A model generated the notes under the pieces. That model did no database searches. It had not been told where the DNA came from and saw only the letters and a program-made list of their open reading frames with translations. From Patescibacteria group bacterium (GTDB lineage: Bacteria; Patescibacteriota; Minisyncoccia; Moranbacterales; UBA1568), in NCBI GenBank assembly GCA_030917745.1, contig JAUPUC010000011.1, positions 1 to 7,204 of the forward strand: a stretch of DNA of 7,204 bases, read 5' to 3'. A program made the position numbers and the translations under genes. Every line of letters starts with the position of its first letter. Positions within the stretch are counted from its first letter, which is position 1. Of the stretch, positions 1 to 7,204 are shown in pieces.

Positions 1-524
1 GGATTCTTTTTAATGAAGAACCGTACGTAGTGCTTGATTATCAGCATTCAAAGATGGGTCGAGCCGGAGCAGTGCTTCGTACGAAACTCAAAAATCTTCT
101 TTCTGGCTCAACAATTGACCACACCTTTCAGGGTGCGGATAAGGTAGACGAAGCAGAAATGGGGAGAGAAAAAGCGCAGTATCTCTATCGTGAGAATGAT
201 GAGTTTGCGTTTATGGATATGTCCAATTATGATCAGTTCTCTCTGCCGGCAGATGTTATTGGTGAATTTGCATCGTATCTCATAGAGGGAGTGGAAGTGA
301 CGATGCTTACGTGGAATGGGAGACCGATTAATATTGAAATTCCAGTCAAAGTGACACTCAAAGTAGTGGATGCCCCACCTGGTATTAGAGGCGATACAGC
401 ATCAGGGGGGGATAAGATGGTGACGCTCGAGACAGGTCTTCAGGTCACTACGCCGCTTTTTGTCAAAGAAGGGGATCTGATTATCGTGAATACTGAAAAA
501 GGGACATATGTTTCTCGTGCCTGA
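1..524 (+). CDS. efp: Translation elongation factor P, 5'-truncated by window edge
   Basis: EF-P binds the ribosome between the P and E sites and relieves stalling at consecutive prolines. The frame is open from base 3 and lacks roughly the first dozen residues, so the GTG at 30 is an internal Val codon, not a start. Visible are the KOW-like domain I ending in KLKNLLSG, the central OB domain with QYLY and FMDMSNYDQF, and the C-terminal OB domain with GDTASGG, TLETGL and the family's terminal YVSRA before TGA. The domain I tip loop reads KMGRAG. Aligned without gaps to my recollection of the Pseudomonas protein (KSGRNA), the modified position is Arg (codon 60-62), not the Lys used by EpmA-type modification. 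An EfpL/YeiP paralogue is less likely because the C-terminal loop and tail are classical EF-P. The product assignment is very secure; the modification state is unknown. Confidence 0.97.
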   Translation, partial: ILFNEEPYVVLDYQHSKMGRAGAVLRTKLKNLLSGSTIDHTFQGADKVDEAEMGREKAQYLYRENDEFAFMDMSNYDQFSLPADVIGEFASYLIEGVEVTMLTWNGRPINIEIPVKVTLKVVDAPPGIRGDTASGGDKMVTLETGLQVTTPLFVKEGDLIIVNTEKGTYVSRA

Positions 525-605
525 TATTCTTCTGATAGGTTCGGAGGTTTATTTGGGTATACCTGAGAGGGTGGGTTTTCTTGAGAAAAGAGCTGAAAAG
601 TACCG

Positions 606-634
606 TTGCGTTTCTGCCGAAAAGAGGCTATAAT
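606..634 (+). promoter_or_regulatory. Sigma70-type promoter for the membrane protein-gyrB unit
   Basis: TTGCGT at 606-611 and a perfect TATAAT at 629-634 are separated by 17 bp. The predicted transcription start is near 641, about 24 nt before the ATG at 665. The preceding 80 bases after efp (525-605) contain no convincing terminator or gene; a poor hairpin around 545-564 has a mismatch and no U tract directly after it. Confidence 0.75.
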
Positions 635-664
635 GGACGGAGAAAGGCTTTAAAAAAGAAGAAT

Positions 665-3125
<2,461 letters not shown>

Positions 3126-3139
3126 ATTTGGGCGTTGAG

Positions 3140-3168
3140 TTGACGAAATGGCTTCGAAATGATAGGGT
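3140..3168 (+). promoter_or_regulatory. Candidate promoter for the zinc-ribbon gene, with tandem 7-mers in the spacer
   Basis: TTGACG at 3140-3145 is followed after 17 bp by TAGGGT at 3163-3168. The -10 is imperfect but keeps the first two bases and the last. The 7-mer CGAAATG occurs at 3144-3150 and again at 3155-3161, exactly 11 bp apart, spanning the space between the hexamers. No terminator hairpin was seen between the gyrB stop and this site, so read-through from gyrB is also possible. Confidence 0.4.
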
Positions 3169-3209
3169 GGGGTTACTCTTTTTTCTGCTCTTTGAGCTAT
3201 TTTTCATCT

Positions 3210-3536
3210 ATGTCGCTTCCTTTGGAACAATTGGAGCCGCTTGCGCGCTGCCCAGTGTGCAATAAGAAGCATCGTCGTGGGTTGCGCATGCTCCCAGTCG
3301 CCGAGGAGGAGAAGAAGACGATGCTGCATGTGACATGTGAACACTGTGGCGGAAAGACGCTGGTCGCAATATCAGTGACACCCTTTGGAATGGTGAGTCT
3401 TGGGGTTTTGACAGACCTTGATCAGTCGGAGGCTAAGCGGGCTTTTTCCGCGGAACCCATTTCAGCAGATCAGGTTATTGCTGCTCACCAGTTTTTTAAG
3501 CAGTATCAGGGTGGCATTGAGGAGTTGATTGGGTAA
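3210..3536 (+). CDS. C4 zinc-ribbon protein, function unknown
   Basis: The protein is 108 aa. Two CxxC pairs, CPVC at residues 14-17 and CEHC at 43-46, are about 25 residues apart and should bind one zinc ion as a ribbon. A strand-rich core (LVAISVTPFGMVSLGVLTDL) follows, then a C-terminal helix (DQVIAAHQFFKQY). The layout of zinc ribbon, GVLTDLD and ISADQVIAAHQF resembles a small conserved protein I recall from CPR genomes, without known function. An in-frame ATG at 3159 would add 17 residues, but it lies between the candidate -35 and -10 elements; the extension is hydrophobic and aromatic and does not resemble the family start. No Shine-Dalgarno is seen before the ATG at 3210. It lies 39 bp upstream of rplY and may be co-transcribed with it, but that alone does not show a ribosomal role. 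Confidence 0.8.
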   Translation: MSLPLEQLEPLARCPVCNKKHRRGLRMLPVAEEEKKTMLHVTCEHCGGKTLVAISVTPFGMVSLGVLTDLDQSEAKRAFSAEPISADQVIAAHQFFKQYQGGIEELIG

Positions 3537-3575
3537 TACTATTTTAGATCATAATAATCGTTTGGAAATAACTGT

Positions 3576-4259
3576 ATGGCCGATTTGCTTTCACTCTCAG
3601 CTCTTCCTCGTGAGGCAGCTGGAAAAAATTTAAATAGTTCCCGGAAATCCGGTCTTATCCCGACAGTCTTGTATGGGCATGATGTTGCTCCAAAAATGTT
3701 CTGGGTGAACGCGATTGAATTTGGAAAGATTTTTCATGCTACTGGTGAGAGTACGATTTTTTCCCTCGTGGTTGGAAAGGCTCCCGCATTGAATGTTTTG
3801 GTGCATGATGTGCAGTTGGATCCTCTTTCCAATCGTGTTTCACACGTGGATTTTTATCAGGTTGATATGGATGAGGAGCTGGAAACCGATATTCCGCTTG
3901 AATTCATCGGTGAAGCACCGGCCGTACGAGAAATGGGCGGTATCTTGGTGAAGACACTCGAAATGGTTGAGATTCGTTGTTTGCCGAAGAATTTGCCACA
4001 TTCTATTCAGGTTGATATTTCCAGCCTGGTGACTTTTGACGATCAAATCAAGGTCTCTGATCTGGCACTCGGCGAGACGATTGAGGTGATGACCGAAGCC
4101 GATACAGTCCTGGCTCTGGTTGAAGCACCACGCACAGACGCTGATATGGCGGCGCTCGATGTGAAGGCTGAAATGGATGTCACGAAAGTAGCGGGAGTGG
4201 TGAAAGAAGCTCCAGTGGCAGCCGAGGCTGATAAGAAAGACAAGAAGGACAAGAAATAG
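3576..4259 (+). CDS. rplY: 50S ribosomal protein bL25 (CTC/TL5 long form)
   Basis: bL25 binds 5S rRNA in the central protuberance of the large subunit. The protein has 227 aa. Residues 1-97 form the 5S-binding domain, with RKSGLIPTVLYG (23-34) and HVDFYQVD (90-97). Residues about 98-186 form the beta-rich C-terminal TL5 domain, with EAPAVREMGGIL and the strand-rich LGETIEVM. After residue 187 a flexible Ala/Glu/Val-rich tail ends in a Lys-Asp repeat (DKKDKKDKK). The length and two-domain form match the general stress protein CTC type, not the short E. coli L25. The ATG is preceded by a weak GGAA about 8 bases upstream. A poor promoter-like pair (TTGATT at 3525, CATAAT at 3550, 19 bp apart) lies in the gap before it. 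A strong terminator follows 25 bp after the stop. Confidence 0.95.
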   Translation: MADLLSLSALPREAAGKNLNSSRKSGLIPTVLYGHDVAPKMFWVNAIEFGKIFHATGESTIFSLVVGKAPALNVLVHDVQLDPLSNRVSHVDFYQVDMDEELETDIPLEFIGEAPAVREMGGILVKTLEMVEIRCLPKNLPHSIQVDISSLVTFDDQIKVSDLALGETIEVMTEADTVLALVEAPRTDADMAALDVKAEMDVTKVAGVVKEAPVAAEADKKDKKDKK

Positions 4260-4284
4260 ACTGATTTGAAGCAGCATACTCTTT

Positions 4285-4318
4285 AAAAAACCACCCAATA
4301 TCGCGGGTGGTTTTTTTT
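4285..4318 (+). terminator. Intrinsic terminator of rplY, able to work in both directions
   Basis: CCACCC (4291-4296) pairs with GGGTGG (4305-4310) around an 8-nt loop and is followed by eight T (4311-4318). Six A precede the stem (4285-4290), so the minus-strand transcript has the same hairpin followed by six U. It can therefore also stop transcription arriving from pth on the minus strand. Confidence 0.93.
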
Positions 4319-4363
4319 GAGCGGAGCATTGATGTTTGGAGGAAAGCTGCCCTTCAGATATAG

Positions 4364-4377
4364 AATGTGATCACATT
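4364..4377. promoter_or_regulatory. Perfect 14-bp palindrome upstream of the small RNA promoter, possible operator
   Basis: AATGTGATCACATT is its own reverse complement. It ends three bases before the -35 element of the promoter at 4381-4409, with its centre at about -45.5 relative to the predicted start. It contains TGTGA joined directly to TCACA, which lacks the 6-bp spacer of a CRP site. A dimeric regulator site is an inference from shape and position; a palindrome of this length can occur by chance in a window this size. Confidence 0.4.
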
Positions 4378-4380
4378 GTA

Positions 4381-4409
4381 TTGACAGAAACCACGAAAGG
4401 CGCTATAAT
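4381..4409 (+). promoter_or_regulatory. Exact consensus sigma70 promoter for a small RNA
   Basis: TTGACA (4381-4386) and TATAAT (4404-4409) both match the consensus perfectly and are 17 bp apart. The predicted start is about 4416-4418. It is the best promoter in the window and points away from rplY into a region without a protein gene, towards the convergent pth. Confidence 0.88.
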
Positions 4410-4415
4410 TAACCT

Positions 4416-4594
4416 CCAAGAATGGAAAAGAAATGAAGCGGATTCAGATTTCTGCCCGAGGGTCCGAGGGAGGAACCCTCCTACTTCCCAAGGCTTAATT
4501 GTGCGAAAGGCAGCTTGCTGTCCGACGCACGCCTTCCGGGCGGAAATCCGAGTCTACTTGCGCGTTGTCCTCTTATGGGCAACTTTTTTATTTT
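4416..4594 (+). ncRNA. Structured stand-alone small RNA of about 175 nt, family unassigned (6S-like size)
   Basis: The transcript is defined by the consensus promoter before it and the intrinsic terminator at its end. By hand folding, 4447-4458 (GATTTCTGCCCG) pairs with 4537-4548 (CGGGCGGAAATC) as 12 continuous pairs with one G-U. After an A/C mismatch it continues with 4440-4445 against 4550-4555. This closing helix holds two arms. Arm one is GAGGG (4466-4470) with CCCTC (4476-4480). Arm two is AAGGC (4490-4494) with GCCTT (4531-4535), then GTGCG (4501-4505) with CGCAC (4526-4530), and an inner GGCAG/CTG-CC hairpin with a CTTG loop. I saw no SRP GGAA/AGCA core, no RNase P GAGGAAAGTCC block and no tmRNA ends. 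Length and long closing stem recall 6S RNA, but the hairpin placement does not match clearly. The 88-residue frame across it is not protein-like. Confidence 0.75.
4564..4594 (+). terminator. Intrinsic terminator of the small RNA
   Basis: GTTGTCC (4564-4570) pairs with GGGCAAC (4577-4583), seven pairs including one G-U, around a 6-nt loop, followed by six T, one A and four T. A second, weaker hairpin with a mismatch at 4595-4609 is followed by another T run (4610-4615) and may act as a backup before pth. Confidence 0.88.
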
Positions 4595-4624
4595 CTGCGT
4601 GAAGCGGAGTTTTTTGGCGAAAGA

Positions 4625-5194
4625 CTATTGGTCAAGAGAATTTTTCAAGATGATTTCCGGTAAGGTGACGAGGAGTGACTCAAGTTGCACTCGTTCTGCA
4701 ACAGGGAAATGGGCGAGAACATACTCATGAGTCGATTGACAAGAAGAAGGCGGCGAATCTGGTGACTGAGATGGAGTGATAGGGCGACCAATTCCGAGGC
4801 GGATGCGGAAAAAATCTTGAGTACCCAGTTGATCAATAATATTTTGAACACCGTTGTGTCCGGCAGCGCGAGAGGAGAATGTTGTTTTAAGCGTTCCGGG
4901 AGCAACATCGAGATCATCATGGATAACTATAATATCGCTCGGGGTCATTTTGTAATACTGCAACAACAAACGGACGGCAGTGCCTGATTGATTCATGAAA
5001 GTGGTTGGCTTGACGAGCAGGTACTTGTCTCCATGGAACGTACCAACGGATATTTCCGCGTGAAAACGACTCTCCAGATGAAATTTCTCAAAACCGAAGT
5101 GTTCACAAAGAAAATCAAGTGCTCGAAATCCAGCATTGTGTCGCGTTTGTATGTATTGTTTTCCCGGATTGCCAAGGCCAATGATGAGCTTCAT
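4625..5194 (-). CDS. pth: Peptidyl-tRNA hydrolase
   Basis: Pth is a cytosolic enzyme that hydrolyses the ester bond of peptidyl-tRNA released from stalled ribosomes and so recycles tRNA. The 189 aa match the usual length of bacterial Pth. The family residues are present: GLGNPG with Asn10, the catalytic His19 in TRHNAGF, FMNQSG with Asn68, HDDLD at 92-96, and AGHNG with Asn114, then FFRIRLGIGRP. The loop before the active-site helix reads TTFSSRAAGHNG where many Pth have a Gly pair. Residues about 139-155 form a Ser/Pro-rich insertion before the EYVLAHF helix. The ATG is 26 bp downstream of the LCP gene stop on the same strand, so they are probably one transcript. No Shine-Dalgarno is seen. 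No minus-strand terminator lies directly after the stop; the first candidate is the symmetrical hairpin at 4285-4318. Confidence 0.96.
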   Translation of the reverse strand: MKLIIGLGNPGKQYIQTRHNAGFRALDFLCEHFGFEKFHLESRFHAEISVGTFHGDKYLLVKPTTFMNQSGTAVRLLLQYYKMTPSDIIVIHDDLDVAPGTLKTTFSSRAAGHNGVQNIIDQLGTQDFFRIRLGIGRPITPSQSPDSPPSSCQSTHEYVLAHFPVAERVQLESLLVTLPEIILKNSLDQ

Positions 5195-5220
5195 AGCAGA
5201 AGGGTGATTACAGAGTTGTT

Positions 5221-6840
5221 TTAGTGTTTTTTCTTTTTCCTGGGAGGTTCTTGAGGAGGAAGTACTTCGCTGTTGATTTCCTCGGGTGCGACACCTGTTT
5301 CTCCAAGAAAAGCACTCTCTTCCATGTCTTCCCCGATTGTCAGAACAAAATCAGTGTTTGTGTCGAGGCGAGTATTTAATGGAAATGATATGGGGACTTT
5401 CTCAAGGTTAAATCGGGAGAGAAGGGCATTGTAGCTATAGAGTTTTCCCCCCGTAGTCCTTTCTGATATGGTACTTTGTTTCGGGGTATCTTCCAAACGG
5501 CTCTCATCTATTGAGACTTGTTTGAATCCGAGCTCATCCGTGAGAAATTGTTTCAAGGTATGAGCAAAATCGCTTTGGCTTGGCGAACTGAAAATAAGAA
5601 GAGAAGCTTGTTCGCCGACAACTTGTTCTCGTTCTTGCCGTATGTCTTCAAGGGAGAAGATATTTTGCGCGAGTACCTGTATTTCCTTCCAGTTTCCTGT
5701 ACGTGGCAGAAGAACAAAAGCGTTTCCGCTTGGCGTGGGAATATGCGAGACCCGAAGGAGACTTTCTTTCTTCCAGGCATCAATGACCACAGTGGTGATG
5801 TTTTTCGTGTCCAGCGTGCGAAGCAGCGAAAGAAAGCTTTCCATTTCATCAGGAGTAATATCAGTTTTGATACTTTCCCCAAGTGCGTCTAGTAGACGAG
5901 AAAGAGTAAAAATATTGAGAAAGGTACCGGTAGAGAAGGCTTTATCACGTACAGCTTGCATGACTTGTTGCTGGCGTTTGGCTCGACCGAAGTCTCCCTC
6001 AGGGTCCGCATGGCGTTCACGGACATATTTAAGAGCTGTAGCACCGTCAAGTTTCCGCCATCCTTTTTTGATTTCAAATGTTTCGTAGCTGTAATTTTTT
6101 CCCGGGTAACGGGTATCAAGGAAATCACGTGGGACATCGACTGAAACACCGCCAAGAGCATCGATTATTTTTTCAAATCCGTCGAAATCAACGATCAGGG
6201 AATAGTGAACTGGCTCCCCAGAAATTTGTTCTATAGTATCTCGAAGAAGAGAAACTCCATCTTGGGTATTGAGACCGATCTGGTAGATGGCGTTGATTTT
6301 GGTGTAGCTATCGCCTTGGCCAATCGGGGTGTAGAGATCACGTGGGAATGACAAGAGCGCGACTTGGTGAGTTTCGGTGTTGATGCTCGCGAGCATAATC
6401 GTATCGGTGAGGTTTTTTCCCGGGTAGTGTTCACCGGCTCGTCCGAGAAGAAGGATATTGATACGGTTTTCGTCGGTTTGTTTGAGTGGGACGCGTTGGG
6501 AAAAAAGCGTTCGGGCAGCATCCGTGATTTCAAGGAAGAAAGAGCTGCTGGTTTGGCTTTCAAAAGAAAGTGTCTTGCTGATATGTGCCACCTTAGCGAA
6601 GAGAAAGAGCACACAGAGCAGAAACAGCATACCAAAAATGATACCTATACTTATGAGTATTTTGTTGCGTTTCTGGCGGTGAGGAGGGGATGTGCGAGGT
6701 TTTCGTCGGACTGATACGGATTCTTGCGTTTGTGGCAAAAAAGCCGGCTCTGAACCAAGGTCAAGCGAGTGCGTCGGGGGAGCGGTGACTGTGTTTTTTG
6801 GATGAGGGGTAAATTTCCTTTTGGGGTGGAGACTGTCCAT
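5221..6840 (-). CDS. LytR-CpsA-Psr (LCP) family cell-envelope protein
   Basis: LCP proteins are membrane-anchored phosphotransferases that attach undecaprenyl-linked polymers to peptidoglycan or other surface acceptors. From the ATG at 6840 the protein has 539 aa: a basic, Pro-rich cytoplasmic segment (1-59), one membrane helix (about 60-83), then an extracytoplasmic LCP domain (about 125-305). Motifs are NILLLG (128), LTDTI (144-148), SFPRD (164-168), KINAIY (181-186), DALGG (227-231), YVRER (272-276) and GDFGRAKRQQ (282-291), including the Asp and Arg residues used for lipid pyrophosphate and metal binding. Residues about 411-503 look like a LytR C-terminal domain, closing with TDFVLTIGED. 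The end is Pro-rich with KKKKH. A TTG at 6894 would add 18 residues, but its codons overlap the divergent lepB promoter; no Shine-Dalgarno or clear promoter settles the start. The acceptor polymer cannot be told from sequence. Confidence 0.93.
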   Translation of the reverse strand: MDSLHPKRKFTPHPKNTVTAPPTHSLDLGSEPAFLPQTQESVSVRRKPRTSPPHRQKRNKILISIGIIFGMLFLLCVLFLFAKVAHISKTLSFESQTSSSFFLEITDAARTLFSQRVPLKQTDENRINILLLGRAGEHYPGKNLTDTIMLASINTETHQVALLSFPRDLYTPIGQGDSYTKINAIYQIGLNTQDGVSLLRDTIEQISGEPVHYSLIVDFDGFEKIIDALGGVSVDVPRDFLDTRYPGKNYSYETFEIKKGWRKLDGATALKYVRERHADPEGDFGRAKRQQQVMQAVRDKAFSTGTFLNIFTLSRLLDALGESIKTDITPDEMESFLSLLRTLDTKNITTVVIDAWKKESLLRVSHIPTPSGNAFVLLPRTGNWKEIQVLAQNIFSLEDIRQEREQVVGEQASLLIFSSPSQSDFAHTLKQFLTDELGFKQVSIDESRLEDTPKQSTISERTTGGKLYSYNALLSRFNLEKVPISFPLNTRLDTNTDFVLTIGEDMEESAFLGETGVAPEEINSEVLPPQEPPRKKKKH

Positions 6841-6880
6841 TTTTTGGATGTTTTGGCTTTTTAGAGGGGATATTGTTGCC

Positions 6881-6909
6881 TTGCATTCAGACAAAAAATC
6901 TGTTACAAT
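6881..6909 (+). promoter_or_regulatory. Promoter with extended -10 for lepB
   Basis: TTGCAT (6881-6886) and TACAAT (6904-6909) are 17 bp apart. TGT directly before the -10 hexamer supplies an extended -10 element. The predicted start is near 6916, leaving a leader of about 57 nt before the lepB ATG. It lies in the divergent gap with the LCP gene. Confidence 0.7.
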
Positions 6910-6972
6910 ATGAGTGTTTTCTTTTCTTTTGGATGTGAATGAAAAAAGGAAGGTGACTAAGTAATTTTCGTT

Positions 6973-7204
6973 ATGAGCATGTTTTCAAAAACACCATCAA
7001 CTGAGAATGAATTTGAAGAAAATCTGACAACAAAACAACTCTTGCTTGAGTTGGTCAAGGTTATTCTCCTCGCGCTTGTTATCATTATACCGGTCAGAGC
7101 CTTTCTCTTCCAGCCCTTTTTTGTTTCTGGGCAGAGTATGGAGCCGAATTTTGACGAGGGTCAGTATTTGGTTATCAGTGAGCTTGGGTATAAGACCACG
7201 GATA
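6973..7204 (+). CDS. lepB: Type I signal peptidase, 3'-truncated by window edge
   Basis: LepB cuts signal peptides from exported proteins at the outer face of the cytoplasmic membrane with a Ser-Lys dyad. The first 77 residues are visible and no stop is reached. After a polar N-terminus (1-22), one membrane helix (about 23-45) with VKVILLALVIIIPVRAFLF leads into FFVSGQSMEPNFDEGQYL, where Ser55 is the expected catalytic serine in the SGxSMEP box. The lysine half of the dyad lies beyond the window. The best Shine-Dalgarno-like stretch (GGAAGGTGA, 6948-6956) is 16 bases before the ATG at 6973, unusually far. The only closer in-frame candidate is an ATT at 6964, which I do not prefer. An in-frame TAA at 6958 limits any longer start. 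Confidence 0.93.
   Translation, partial: MSMFSKTPSTENEFEENLTTKQLLLELVKVILLALVIIIPVRAFLFQPFFVSGQSMEPNFDEGQYLVISELGYKTTD

Noticed and set aside
522..524. Recoded TGA (glycine code of Absconditabacteria and Gracilibacteria)
   Set aside because: TGA ends efp right after the canonical YVSRA terminus, and none of the other genes has an in-frame TGA.
545..580. Intrinsic terminator after efp
   Set aside because: The best hairpin has four pairs, a mismatch and a short inner pairing, and the following bases are G-rich rather than a T run.
3525..3555. Promoter just before rplY
   Set aside because: The hexamers TTGATT and CATAAT are 19 bp apart and both imperfect; co-transcription with the zinc-ribbon gene explains expression equally well.
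4364..4377. CRP binding site
   Set aside because: TGTGA and TCACA are contiguous, without the 6-bp spacer that CRP needs.
4416..4594. SRP RNA, RNase P RNA or tmRNA
   Set aside because: The conserved core sequences of these RNAs, as I remember them, are absent, and no tRNA-like end or tag reading frame is seen. A divergent 6S RNA could not be excluded or confirmed.
4336..4602. 88-residue open frame over the small RNA region
   Set aside because: It begins upstream of the promoter, runs through the RNA helices and terminator, and its translation has no protein-like pattern or ribosome binding site.
6939..6956. Five-codon upstream frame (MKKGR) in the lepB leader
   Set aside because: It is too short to tell from chance; it overlaps the Shine-Dalgarno-like stretch and has no own ribosome binding site.

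Overview
The window looks like a stretch of chromosome from a Candidate Phyla Radiation (Patescibacteria) bacterium, probably Parcubacteria-like. This placement rests on recalled protein family features, not on a search. The LytR-CpsA-Psr (LCP) protein carries the Gly-rich, LTDTI-containing loop I associate with CPR members. Two small genes, a four-helix membrane protein and a C4 zinc-ribbon protein, resemble families I know mainly from CPR genomes. Clear Shine-Dalgarno sequences are scarce. The genetic code appears standard: TGA closes the efp reading frame exactly at the family's usual C-terminus, which argues against the TGA-to-Gly code of Absconditabacteria and Gracilibacteria.

Layout, left to right. 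Positions 1-524 hold the 3' part of efp (translation elongation factor P), which has an arginine at the tip position usually occupied by a modifiable lysine. A good sigma70-type promoter (606-634) follows and leads a two-gene unit: a small membrane protein (665-1054) and gyrB (1065-3125). Next come a zinc-ribbon protein of unknown function (3210-3536) and rplY, ribosomal protein bL25 of the CTC/TL5 type (3576-4259). A strong, nearly symmetrical intrinsic terminator closes this block (4285-4318).

The 300 bases between rplY and pth contain no credible protein gene but are not empty. They hold a perfect 14-bp palindrome, an exact consensus promoter (TTGACA, 17 bp, TATAAT), about 175 nt that can fold into a long closing helix with two inner arms, and an intrinsic terminator. 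This is a complete stand-alone small RNA gene. I could not match it to SRP RNA, RNase P RNA or tmRNA. Its size and long closing stem are 6S-like, but the identity is open, and it is the most interesting object here.

The right side is on the minus strand: pth (peptidyl-tRNA hydrolase, 4625-5194) lies downstream of an LCP-family cell-envelope protein (5221-6840). Divergent from it, a promoter with an extended -10 element (6881-6909) leads into lepB (type I signal peptidase), cut by the window end. The genes are mostly housekeeping: translation (efp, rplY, pth), DNA topology (gyrB), and envelope assembly and secretion (LCP, lepB).
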